This document shows, in pieces, positions 1 to 6,144 of a stretch of 8,872 bases of DNA. Below the pieces are notes generated by a model. It did no database searches. It saw only the letters and a list, made by a program, of their open reading frames with translations, and had not been told where the DNA came from. The position numbers and the translations under genes were made by a program. Position 1 is the stretch's first letter, and each line of letters begins with the position of its first letter. This stretch comes from JBDKGD01 sp964513095 (GTDB lineage Bacteria; Patescibacteriota; Minisyncoccia; UBA6257; 2-01-FULL-56-20): assembly GCA_964513095.1 (NCBI GenBank), contig CAZELH010000033.1, forward strand, positions 1 to 8,872. Reading direction: 5' to 3'.

Positions 1-2109
1 ATCGTCGGGCCCAATGGCTCGGGTAAATCAAACGTGGTAGATGCGATTCGCTGGCTCTTGGGTGAACGAGACGCGAAAAGTCTGCGAGGCGCAAAAATTG
101 ATGATCTTATTTTCGCCGGTACTCCGCACAAAGGCCGTGTGGGGCAGGCACAAGCCGCGCTTTACTTTGAAAATCATAATAAATTTTTCCCCGTTGACTT
201 TGAAGAAGTATCCGCCGCGCGTATGGTCAATCGCGACGGGGAAAGTAAATATTTTTTAAATAAATCTGAAGTATTATTGCGCGAATTAGTAGATTTTTTT
301 GCCAGAGTAAGACTTGGATCGCGAGGGTTGGTTGTGGTAACGCAAGGTAACAGCGATCTGTTTATTCAAGCGACTCCCCAAGAGCGTCGCGGTATGCTCG
401 AGGAAATTTTGGGATTAAAAGAGTATCAGATGAAGCGCGCTGATGCGCAAAGACGATTAAAAGCAAGTACTGATAATCTCGTGAAGGTGCGCGCACTTAT
501 TGAAGAAATTACTCCACATTTGCGCTCACTAAAACGACAAACCAGTCGATGGGAAAAGCGTGACGAAATAATAAGAAATCTCGCCGAAGCCGAGCAGGTG
601 TTTTACGGCAGTCAATTGCAGGAAATTACCGCGATGCTGTCGGCGATTGATGCGACTCAAGAAAAAGAACAGGGATTTTTGGAAGAGATTGCAACAAAGA
701 AAAATCAGGCTGCTAGTGCATTTGCCGAAGTTGAATCACAAAAACCGGCAGATGCCAGTCGCACCGATGCTCTTCGAGCTACAACGGCAGACCTGCTCCG
801 CAAAAAAGGGGTACTGGAAAAAGAGAGTGGAAAATTAGAAGCGCAATTGGAACATGTAATGCGTTCCGTAGAGCAAGTAGTCAACACTGAGGTGCCAGCG
901 TCGACGGTGCTCGTCGCGCATATCAAAGACACTCATAAAAAACTGAAAGACGTTTTAATGTTAGAAAATATTGCCGACGTTCGCATTGCGATTACCGACA
1001 TGGTTGCAAGTATTGATGTATTATTTTCTTCTTCGCAGAAACAGGGAGTACAAGGCAACGAAATCGCGAATGAAGGTGAAAAAATAAAAAATGAATTAGC
1101 GAGTATTCTTGCGCAGGTAAATGATATTGAAAAAGAGTTGGGTGTGGTGGCAGATCAAGAACGCCAGATGCAACAGGCAAGCGAAGGATATTATACCCGC
1201 TTCAAAACGGCGCTCGCTGCGCTGGAGCGTGCCAAAGAAGAAGAGGAGCGAGCGCAGAGTCGATTAAAAACGGCTCAATTTGAAAAAGAACGATACACAA
1301 TGCGCCTACAAGAACTTCGTCGACACATAGAGCAGTCAGGAAAAAATGAAGCGGACTTTATGGGAGAAAAGAAAAATGTCCCCGCGCTTTCTCAATCACA
1401 ACTGGCGGATATCGAAAGAAGTATTTTTAAACTTCGTGGTGATTTGGCGAGTATGGGTGAGGCCGATGACGCGGTTATTAAAGAAGCCCAAGAGACTGAA
1501 GATAGACACGGATTCTTGGTAAAAGAGGCGAGTGATTTGGAAGTCGCCATTGTTGATTTACAAAAATTAATTTACGATCTGCAGACAAAAATCGCGGAAG
1601 AATTTGATAGTAAGCTATCGGTGATCAACGACGCGTTCGCTCATTTTTTTGATCTGATGTTTGGTGGGGGAAAGGCAAGTATGGTGTCGGTTGTGATGGC
1701 AAGAAAAAAAGAAGATGAAGGAGACGGCGAGCAAGATGGAGGGGATGAGGAAAAGCAACCCGATGAAATGGGTGTGGAGGTAAAAGTGGAGTTGCCTCGC
1801 AAGCGGATCGCCAGTCTTGATGTGCTGTCTGGTGGCGAACGAAGCTTGGTGGGAATTGCTGCCATCTTCGCCCTTATTTCCGTGTCTCCGCCACCATTTT
1901 TGGTGCTCGATGAAATTGACGCACCGCTTGATGAGCGAAATGCCAGAAGATTTTCTGAAATGTTGAAAGAGTTCTCTAAAAAAACACAGTTTATTGTGGT
2001 AACCCATAACCGCGTTACGATGGAAGCCGCCAATGTCTTGTATGGGGTGACATTAGATACTGATGGCACGTCCAAGGTAGTGTCCTTGAAATTCGAACAG
2101 CATGTTTAA
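1..2109 (+). CDS. smc: Chromosome segregation ATPase SMC, 5'-truncated by window edge
   Basis: This is a Structural Maintenance of Chromosomes ATPase, which forms a DNA-clamping dimer that organises and segregates the chromosome. The frame is open from base 1 and encodes 702 residues; roughly 20-30 N-terminal residues are missing. Counting from base 1, I see Walker A GPNGSGKS at 3-10, Q-loop Gln115, signature LSGGE at 609-613, Walker B LVLDE at 634-638, D-loop at 641-647 and switch His669. The tail (THNRVTMEAANVLYGVT) is typical of SMC rather than RecN or RecF. Charged, Glu/Lys/Gln-rich coiled-coil stretches occupy about 150-290 and 350-540. The whole protein would be near 730 aa against about 1150-1190 in the usual family. 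The middle (about 298-346) is too short for the usual hinge of about 150 aa and has no obvious glycine motif. There is no cysteine, which rules out a Rad50-type zinc hook. An acidic insert lies at about 569-589. It overlaps the next gene by 8 bp. Confidence 0.93.
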   Translation: MVGPNGSGKSNVVDAIRWLLGERDAKSLRGAKIDDLIFAGTPHKGRVGQAQAALYFENHNKFFPVDFEEVSAARMVNRDGESKYFLNKSEVLLRELVDFFARVRLGSRGLVVVTQGNSDLFIQATPQERRGMLEEILGLKEYQMKRADAQRRLKASTDNLVKVRALIEEITPHLRSLKRQTSRWEKRDEIIRNLAEAEQVFYGSQLQEITAMLSAIDATQEKEQGFLEEIATKKNQAASAFAEVESQKPADASRTDALRATTADLLRKKGVLEKESGKLEAQLEHVMRSVEQVVNTEVPASTVLVAHIKDTHKKLKDVLMLENIADVRIAITDMVASIDVLFSSSQKQGVQGNEIANEGEKIKNELASILAQVNDIEKELGVVADQERQMQQASEGYYTRFKTALAALERAKEEEERAQSRLKTAQFEKERYTMRLQELRRHIEQSGKNEADFMGEKKNVPALSQSQLADIERSIFKLRGDLASMGEADDAVIKEAQETEDRHGFLVKEASDLEVAIVDLQKLIYDLQTKIAEEFDSKLSVINDAFAHFFDLMFGGGKASMVSVVMARKKEDEGDGEQDGGDEEKQPDEMGVEVKVELPRKRIASLDVLSGGERSLVGIAAIFALISVSPPPFLVLDEIDAPLDERNARRFSEMLKEFSKKTQFIVVTHNRVTMEAANVLYGVTLDTDGTSKVVSLKFEQHV

Positions 2110-2689
2110 GTTTTTTTCACGGTCTCCGGTGGTATCATGGAGGGAACCATCGGCTTTGGTGAAAAAAGTATTGGTGTATAAATCGGGAGGGACAGTGCTT
2201 GATCTCGGGGCTGGATGCGGAAGGAACTCGGCATTTTTGGCGCAACAGGGATTTTCGGTAACGGCTGTTGAGGTAGAGCAGGAGCAGGTTGAATCGTTGC
2301 GGAAAAAAAGTGCCACTGCGGGATTGCCAATCACAGTCATACAGGAAGATATGGCCACATTTACGTCCTCGTCGCTCTTTGATGTCATTCTTTGTAATAA
2401 CTCACTTCACTTTTGTGCTCCTGAAAACATCGATGGGCTTTTTGAAAAAATGCGCGCAATGACCGCGCCACAAGGAGTGCACGTAATATCCGCCTATACG
2501 GATCAAAACCCAAACGGCTTACGTCCCTATTTATTTAAAACACGCGAATTAGAAGATCGGTACAGAGATTGGAAGATTCTCCTGTACACGCAAGATGCCG
2601 ATGGGCATCCCAGTGTCGCTCCCAAAGAACCAACGGATAATGGCCCCGTAAAGCGATACACGACTCAAATAATCGCCCAAAAGCCATGA
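2102..2689 (+). CDS. Class I SAM-dependent methyltransferase, TehB-like
   Basis: This is a 195-aa Rossmann-fold methyltransferase of unknown substrate. Motif I VLDLGAGCGRNS (32-43) binds S-adenosylmethionine. Glu57 at the end of strand beta 2 (VTAVEVE) probably holds the ribose, Asp83 (QEDM) lies where the adenine is usually contacted, and FDVILCNNSLHF (93-104) is motif II, leading into the beta-4 region. The glycine loop with GRNS resembles TehB and related small-molecule methyltransferases, but substrate cannot be read from this. The start ATG lies inside the last codons of smc and no Shine-Dalgarno is visible, so translation is probably coupled to smc. The stop is TGA. A new promoter begins 3 bp after it, so this gene closes the smc transcription unit. 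The family call is secure; the TehB resemblance is tentative and does not imply tellurite resistance. Confidence 0.85.
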   Translation: MFKFFSRSPVVSWREPSALVKKVLVYKSGGTVLDLGAGCGRNSAFLAQQGFSVTAVEVEQEQVESLRKKSATAGLPITVIQEDMATFTSSSLFDVILCNNSLHFCAPENIDGLFEKMRAMTAPQGVHVISAYTDQNPNGLRPYLFKTRELEDRYRDWKILLYTQDADGHPSVAPKEPTDNGPVKRYTTQIIAQKP

Positions 2690-2691
2690 TC

Positions 2692-2720
2692 TTGACGATT
2701 TTAGTCCGAAGCCCTATGCT
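2692..2720 (+). promoter_or_regulatory. Sigma-70-type promoter for rpsP-khpA
   Basis: A -35 box TTGACG (2692-2697) and a -10 box TATGCT (2715-2720) are separated by exactly 17 bp. Transcription should start near 2727, giving a leader of only about 10 nt before the rpsP ATG, too short for a normal Shine-Dalgarno site; none is visible. The start point is inferred from spacing. Confidence 0.7.
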
Positions 2721-2736
2721 ATAGAGTAATTATATT

Positions 2737-3024
2737 ATGATCGCAATTAAGCTCCAGCGAATCGGTAAAAAACACCAGCCAAGCTACCGCATAGTAGTGG
2801 CCCCTGCTCGTTCCAAGATGGCAGCCCCCCCAATAGCCGATTTGGGTAGCTATAACAGCTCCAGTAAGGCTTTCAATGTAAAAAGCGATGAAGTGACTGC
2901 ATGGATGAAAAAAGGTGCTCAGCCAACCACCACCGTCCACAACTTATTAGTGAGTCACAAAGTAATTGAGGCGCCCAAAAAACAGGTACGAATGAAGAAA
3001 GCGAAACCCGCTGAAAAGGCGTAA
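2737..3024 (+). CDS. rpsP: 30S ribosomal protein S16
   Basis: This is the small-subunit protein S16, which binds 16S rRNA and helps 30S assembly. The 95-aa product starts directly with the family pattern: KLQRIGKKHQPSYRIVVA at 5-22 (usual form RLxRxGxKxxPxYRIVVA), LGSYN at 36-40, and WMKKGAQPTTTV at 56-67, matching the conserved segment WLxxGAQPSDTV. The last 15 or so residues are a Lys/Ala-rich tail, common in S16. The ATG is fixed by the family N-terminus. No Shine-Dalgarno is visible; the mRNA leader is predicted to be about 10 nt. khpA follows after 73 bp. The usual downstream partners rimM and trmD are absent, and the unit ends after khpA. Confidence 0.97.
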   Translation: MIAIKLQRIGKKHQPSYRIVVAPARSKMAAPPIADLGSYNSSSKAFNVKSDEVTAWMKKGAQPTTTVHNLLVSHKVIEAPKKQVRMKKAKPAEKA

Positions 3025-3097
3025 ACCTTCCCCCTAGATTGATTTTTTAAAAAATTTAAAAACGAATTATTTCAGGAGAAATTGAAAGGTCGAATAT

Positions 3098-3424
3098 GTG
3101 ACACAAAGAGAATACATTTTAATTATGACGCAAAACACCGCAGATCAGGCATTTCTTGAGTTTCTCATTAAATCACTTGTTGATCATCCCGAAGATGTCG
3201 TGGTGACTCGAAAAGTAGATGAGATGGGCGTCTTGCTTTCCTTGAAGGTCAACGCATTGGATATGGGTCAGGTAGTAGGAAGACAAGGCTCAACTGCCAA
3301 ATCAATCCGCTCATTGCTTCGAATCGTTGGTATTAAAAATAATGCCCGCGTAAATTTGAAAATAGAAGAGCCGGAAGGCAGTACTCGTGGTCGTGCTGGC
3401 ACCCCGCACAGCTTCGAAGGATAA
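3098..3424 (+). CDS. khpA: KH-domain RNA-binding protein KhpA (YlqC family)
   Basis: This is a small single-KH-domain RNA-binding protein. In other bacteria KhpA pairs with KhpB/Jag as an RNA chaperone and is often encoded beside rpsP, as here. With the GTG start the product is 108 aa. The segment FLEFLIKSLVDHPEDVVV (19-36) matches the family N-terminus, and the RNA-binding GxxG loop is GRQG at 61-64, followed by STAKSIR. The last residues (about 92-108) are Gly/Arg/Ser-rich and probably disordered. The start is uncertain. GTG at 3098 has AAAGG (3085-3089) 8 nt upstream, while ATG at 3125 would give 99 aa, closer to the usual length of about 75-85, but with poorer upstream sequence. The ATG at 3096 is not usable because the next codon is TGA. 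It is probably co-transcribed with rpsP and is followed by a strong terminator. Confidence 0.88.
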   Translation: MTQREYILIMTQNTADQAFLEFLIKSLVDHPEDVVVTRKVDEMGVLLSLKVNALDMGQVVGRQGSTAKSIRSLLRIVGIKNNARVNLKIEEPEGSTRGRAGTPHSFEG

Positions 3425-3442
3425 ATTTCTCTTTTCCTTTCA

Positions 3443-3486
3443 AAAAATACCCTTTGTTGAGCCTAAGCTTGATGAGGGGTATTTTT
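3443..3486 (+). terminator. Intrinsic terminator after khpA
   Basis: The arms 3443-3453 (AAAAATACCCT) and 3476-3486 (GGGGTATTTTT) pair over 11 bp with one G-U pair, enclosing a 22-nt loop. The descending arm ends in T5, with matching A's on the other side, so it could work in both directions. It lies 18 bp after the khpA stop. The T-run continues straight into the -35 box of efp. Confidence 0.85.
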
Positions 3487-3512
3487 GACTTTATAAATAT
3501 TTAAGATATAAT
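3485..3512 (+). promoter_or_regulatory. Promoter of efp
   Basis: TTGACT (3485-3490) and a perfect -10 TATAAT (3507-3512) are separated by 16 bp. The predicted start near 3519 gives a leader of about 30 nt that is AT-rich and contains no Shine-Dalgarno. The -35 box overlaps the last two bases of the preceding terminator. Confidence 0.7.
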
Positions 3513-3548
3513 CGGATATATTGTAATAAAAACACTATTTTAATCGCC

Positions 3549-4118
3549 ATGCTTTCTTATACCGATCTCGCCAAAGGAGAAATAATCGTCTACGAAGGTG
3601 CACCATACGAAATCATTGAAATGAGTTTTTTGCGCATGCAACAACGAAAAGCCGTTGCTCAAACAAAACTCAAGAATTTAATTAACGGCAAAGTAATCGA
3701 CCGTAACTTTCAAGCGAGCGATAATTTTGAAGAAGCTGATGTAGAAAAGAAAGACGCGATGTTTATCTACAGTAGTCGCGGTGAGTTTTGGTTTCATGAA
3801 ATAGGGGATCCAAAAGCACGATTTTCATTACCGGAGCAAGTGATCGGTGATCAAGCACCATTTTATAAACCAAACACAAAAGTATTAACGGTACGATTCA
3901 ACGGCAACATTATTAAAGTAGAGCTTCCGGTCAAGATGGATTTCGTGGTAGAGGACGCCCCTCCGGCAATTAAGGGAAATACTGCGCAAGGCGGAGATAA
4001 ATCAGTAACGTTGGAAGGCGGAGCAAAATTGACAGTGCCTTTGTTTATAAACAGTGGCGACGTGGTGCGCGTGAACACGCAACTTGGACAGTATGTAGAA
4101 CGAGTGGAGAAAAATTAG
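3549..4118 (+). CDS. efp: Translation elongation factor P
   Basis: EF-P enters the ribosomal E site and speeds peptide bonds at consecutive prolines. The 189-aa protein is of normal length and shows the three expected domains: an N-terminal KOW-like domain (about 1-62), an OB domain (about 63-127), and a C-terminal OB domain (about 128-187) containing the EF-P signature, with GGAKLTVPLFINSGDVVRV near its centre. The odd point is the domain I loop. Against E. coli EF-P the alignment is ungapped on both sides (PY at 19-20, TKLKNL at 39-44), so E. coli PGKGQ (32-36) corresponds to MQQRK (30-34), and the modified Lys34 to Gln32. Arg33 and Lys34 follow. EpmA lysylation or EarP rhamnosylation at that position would not be possible as usual. 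No modification enzyme is encoded here. It is a single-gene unit with its own promoter and no Shine-Dalgarno. Confidence 0.96.
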   Translation: MLSYTDLAKGEIIVYEGAPYEIIEMSFLRMQQRKAVAQTKLKNLINGKVIDRNFQASDNFEEADVEKKDAMFIYSSRGEFWFHEIGDPKARFSLPEQVIGDQAPFYKPNTKVLTVRFNGNIIKVELPVKMDFVVEDAPPAIKGNTAQGGDKSVTLEGGAKLTVPLFINSGDVVRVNTQLGQYVERVEKN

Positions 4119-4151
4119 TAATTCTTTAAGACGAAAGTATAAAAACAGAAA

Positions 4152-4178
4152 GAAGGTCGCTTGTAGTAAGCGACCTTC
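4152..4178 (-). terminator. Perfect hairpin between efp and the convergent membrane genes
   Basis: An uninterrupted 11-bp stem, GAAGGTCGCTT (4152-4162) with AAGCGACCTTC (4168-4178), encloses a 5-nt loop. Read on the minus strand the stem is followed by a T-rich run (complement of 4141-4151), so it fits a terminator for the minus-strand gene pair. On the plus strand no T-tract follows, so for efp it may only block or protect the RNA end. Confidence 0.75.
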
Positions 4179-4194
4179 GGTTGGTAACGGTTGT

Positions 4195-4434
4195 TCAAAA
4201 GCGGGAGGTGGGTTTATTCGAAACGAATATGGGCAGTTTCAAAATCCAACGCCATACTCGTGGGATGATAACACCAACCAACACTCCGATACCAAAGGTA
4301 AAAGAATACAACGCAATCGTGAAAAAGAAATGATTGCGAAAAACAAGCGCTACAAGTAAAAGAAAGATGCTACTTGCAATAATTGTTCCGCCGACATAAA
4401 AAAGATCAACATCTTTAGTCTCTCGATTACTCAT
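4195..4434 (-). CDS. Small two-helix membrane protein, unknown function
   Basis: I do not recognise this 79-aa protein. After a short polar N-terminus (MSNRETKDVD) it has two hydrophobic segments, about 13-33 (VGGTIIASSIFLLLVALVF) and about 37-58 (FTIALYSFTFGIGVLVGVII), then a short basic tail beginning PRVWRW. This predicts a hairpin in the cytoplasmic membrane. There is no recognised domain or catalytic motif. Its start overlaps the end of the upstream minus-strand gene by 8 bp and has AAAGGGG (4441-4447 on the minus strand) 6 nt before the ATG, so it is likely a real gene, translated with its partner. It ends 16 bp before the hairpin at 4152-4178. The matching architecture suggests the two proteins work together or derive from a duplication, but their sequences are not clearly similar. 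Confidence 0.7.
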   Translation of the reverse strand: MSNRETKDVDLFYVGGTIIASSIFLLLVALVFRNHFFFTIALYSFTFGIGVLVGVIIPRVWRWILKLPIFVSNKPTSRF

Positions 4435-4714
4435 GAGTCACCCCTTTCCGTTTTGCTTGGTGATGGCGAAGAATGCCGAGTGTGACAAGAACGATACCAA
4501 TCGCAATACAAAGAATGTTTCCAGATAGTATCGCGGTGCCAGAAATAGATAGTTTTAAAATTGGCGCACAAAGGCCAAGTATTCCGCTGATGAGCAAAAT
4601 AACTCCAACAATCGCAAAGCCAATATCTTCCGCGGTCGCAGGCCTATGAAGAGTCTGCTGTATCCGATGATTTGAAAAATCGGGGGTATGGGTAGTTGTG
4701 GTAATTTCTCGCAT
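4427..4714 (-). CDS. Small two-helix membrane protein, unknown function
   Basis: I do not recognise this 95-aa protein. A polar N-terminal stretch of about 29 residues, Thr- and His-rich, is followed by two hydrophobic segments at about 31-53 (GFAIVGVILLISGILGLCA) and 60-82 (AILSGNILCIAIGIVLVTLG), then a basic tail HHQAKRKG. The Gly/Ile/Leu-rich helices suggest a membrane-embedded hairpin. The ATG is supported by a strong AGGAG (4723-4727, minus strand) 8 nt upstream and by a promoter further up. It is the first gene of a two-gene minus-strand unit and is divergent from mnmA; all other genes in the window run the other way. Function is unknown; a pore, a membrane stress protein or a toxin-like peptide cannot be told apart from sequence. 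Confidence 0.72.
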   Translation of the reverse strand: MREITTTTHTPDFSNHRIQQTLHRPATAEDIGFAIVGVILLISGILGLCAPILKLSISGTAILSGNILCIAIGIVLVTLGILRHHQAKRKGVTHE

Positions 4715-4750
4715 ATAAAAATCTCCTACTGTAAAGCTACTTCTTGCTTT

Positions 4751-4778
4751 ACTATGACAAAAGTGCGAATATTGTCAA
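4751..4778 (-). promoter_or_regulatory. Promoter of the minus-strand membrane-gene pair
   Basis: On the minus strand there is a consensus -35 TTGACA (complement of 4773-4778), a 16-bp spacer and an extended -10 TGT-CATAGT (-10 at 4751-4756). The predicted start near 4744 leaves about 30 nt to the ATG, which contains AGGAG. It lies in the 76-bp divergent region shared with mnmA, so the two units could influence each other. Confidence 0.6.
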
Positions 4779-4790
4779 TAAATAAAACGC

Positions 4791-5936
4791 ATGACGGCTG
4801 TGCATAAGAAAACAAACAATAAAACGGTATTTGTCGGAATGTCCGGAGGAGTCGATTCTTCCGTGACGGCATACCTTCTTAAAAAACAGGGCTATCGTGT
4901 CGTGGGAGTCTTTATGCGCTGTTACAATATCGACGGATGCGCGGATTCTGATGCGCGTGATGCGCGCATTGTGGCGGAGCAACTGGGTGTTCCATTTTAT
5001 GTATGGGATTTTGAAGAAGAGTATAAAAAAGCGGTGGTATCATACATGATTGATGGCTACAAAAATGGAATCACGCCAAACCCTGATGTGATGTGTAACC
5101 GCGAGATAAAATTCGGTATTTTTTTGAAAAAAGCGCTAGCGCTCGGAGCGGATTTTGTAGCAACCGGACATTACGTGCGATTAGCAAATAGTAAAGAGCG
5201 AATGGCTTATGGTAAGAATGCAAAACCCTATACCCTTGCACCCGCTCTCGACACAACCAAGGATCAGTCATATTTTTTGTGGACGCTAAAACAGGAGCAG
5301 TTGCGCCATTGTTTATTTCCCATCGGTGAGTATAAAAAAATGGAGGTGCGAAGAATTGCAAAAAAAGCAGGTATCTATACTGCTGAAAAAAAAGACTCAC
5401 AAGGTGTTTGTTTTTTGGGAAAAGTAAATATCATGGATTTTTTGCAAGAGTACATACCGAAAAATCCGGGACGAGTTATTACGACGACGGGAATAGATGT
5501 TGGCACGCACGATGGTCTTGCGTTCTATACGATAGGACAGAGGCATACGGGTATTAATTTCAAAACACCAAAGGAACTTACGAATCATCTCCCATTCTAT
5601 GTCGCCACAAAAGACGAAAAAACAAACACGATAATCGTTGCTGAAGGTGATGAGCACGAATCGTTATTTGCGAAAAAAGTTACAATACGAGGAATATCGT
5701 GTGTTAACAAAGAAACAGAGACTGAAATACGCAAACAGCCACGTTCTGTCATGGTGCGTGTGCGATATCGACAACCGTTAGCACGGGCAATTATTTCAGA
5801 AGAGAAAAACGGGGTGTATGAAGTGGAATTTTCCACGCCACAAAAATTTGTGGCACTGGGGCAATCCTTAGTTTTTTACGATAAAGACGGAAAAACAATG
5901 CTTGGTGGCGGGATAATCGAGAATTCAAAGAAGTAG
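4791..5936 (+). CDS. mnmA: tRNA-specific 2-thiouridylase MnmA
   Basis: MnmA adenylates U34 of tRNA-Lys, -Glu and -Gln and replaces its oxygen with sulfur, giving s2U34 for accurate wobble decoding. The 381-aa length is normal. The PP-loop GMSGGVDSS is at 16-24. The two catalytic cysteines are Cys102 (VMCNREIKF) and Cys207 (SQGVCFLG). The segment TPNPDVMCN (95-103), ATGHY (124-128) and KDQSYFL (157-163) are all present. The C-terminal beta-barrel contains YTIGQRHTG and ends with LGGGIIE. The protein therefore looks fully active. A sulfur donor chain is not encoded nearby. No Shine-Dalgarno is visible; a weak promoter may be TTTACT (4748-4753)/TATTGT (4770-4775), predicting a very short leader. 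It is divergent from the membrane-gene pair and separated from tmk by 208 bp. Confidence 0.97.
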   Translation: MTAVHKKTNNKTVFVGMSGGVDSSVTAYLLKKQGYRVVGVFMRCYNIDGCADSDARDARIVAEQLGVPFYVWDFEEEYKKAVVSYMIDGYKNGITPNPDVMCNREIKFGIFLKKALALGADFVATGHYVRLANSKERMAYGKNAKPYTLAPALDTTKDQSYFLWTLKQEQLRHCLFPIGEYKKMEVRRIAKKAGIYTAEKKDSQGVCFLGKVNIMDFLQEYIPKNPGRVITTTGIDVGTHDGLAFYTIGQRHTGINFKTPKELTNHLPFYVATKDEKTNTIIVAEGDEHESLFAKKVTIRGISCVNKETETEIRKQPRSVMVRVRYRQPLARAIISEEKNGVYEVEFSTPQKFVALGQSLVFYDKDGKTMLGGGIIENSKK

Positions 5937-5970
5937 TTGGTTCGACTTACCTCACCACCAATAGCCACTC

Positions 5971-6035
5971 AGCCTTCGCTAAACCTGCCTGCCGGTTTTA
6001 CTAAGCCGTAATTTTAATGAAGGCTAGCAGGCAGG
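5971..6035. repeat. Intergenic inverted-repeat element
   Basis: A perfect 9-bp inverted repeat, CCTGCCTGC (5984-5992) and GCAGGCAGG (6027-6035), encloses a second hairpin (5993-5998 with 6003-6008, 6 bp with one G-U pair, 4-nt loop). A further 7-bp pair, AGCCTTC (5971-5977) and GAAGGCT (6019-6025), interlocks with the first in the order A-B-A'-B', so the two stems are alternatives or a pseudoknot rather than nested. There is no T-tract after it, so it is not a classical terminator. It may be one copy of a dispersed palindromic repeat; only one copy occurs in this window. Confidence 0.55.
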
Positions 6036-6049
6036 GCTTCGCGGGAATG

Positions 6050-6069
6050 ACAAAATTGATTGATTTTGT
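6050..6069. repeat. Short AT-rich palindrome upstream of tmk
   Basis: ACAAAAT (6050-6056) and ATTTTGT (6063-6069) form a perfect 7-bp inverted repeat with a 6-nt loop. It lies between the larger inverted repeat and the tmk promoter. It could be a weak terminator of mnmA or an operator-like site; neither can be shown from sequence. Confidence 0.3.
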
Positions 6070-6077
6070 ATTATGCG

Positions 6078-6091
6078 TTTCACGTTTCACG
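6078..6091 (+). repeat. Tandem heptamer TTTCACG x2
   Basis: Two adjacent exact copies of TTTCACG lie at 6078-6084 and 6085-6091. The second copy contains the proposed -35 element of tmk. Confidence 0.4.
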
Positions 6092-6114
6092 ATTTATGAT
6101 GACAGAGGTATACT
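6086..6114 (+). promoter_or_regulatory. Probable promoter of tmk
   Basis: TTCACG (6086-6091) and TATACT (6109-6114) are separated by 17 bp. The -10 is good and the -35 matches consensus at four of six positions. The predicted start near 6121 leaves a purine-rich leader of about 24 nt without a proper Shine-Dalgarno. Confidence 0.5.
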
Positions 6115-6144
6115 TACCAATATAACAGAAAGAAATAGTAGTCT

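Noticed and set aside
1641..2075. Long minus-strand open frames within smc
   Set aside because: They lie opposite a well-supported gene with intact ATPase motifs, and their sequences are Ser/Pro/His-rich with no domain or ribosome site.
2053..2388. Minus-strand open frame opposite the methyltransferase
   Set aside because: It is a shadow of the plus-strand gene, which has clear SAM-binding motifs; no promoter or Shine-Dalgarno supports it.
2687..2704. Possible TGA=Gly recoding, which would extend the methyltransferase by a few codons to TAG
   Set aside because: No accepted gene contains an internal TGA and conserved glycines are all GGN, so TGA is read as stop.
3520..3549. Alternative -10 (TATTTT at 3536-3541) that would make efp leaderless
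   Set aside because: No -35 box lies at a suitable distance, while TTGACT-16-TATAAT a little upstream is clearly better.
5071..5657. Two minus-strand open frames inside mnmA
   Set aside because: Both are opposite conserved catalytic segments of mnmA and have shadow-like composition rich in Phe, Tyr and Arg.
5937..5960. GGTTCGA followed by CTCACCACCA, resembling the T-loop and CCA end of a tRNA
   Set aside because: The five bases each side of the loop do not pair as a T-stem, the distance to the CCA-like end is wrong, and the upstream bases are mnmA coding sequence. At most it is a decayed tRNA fragment.
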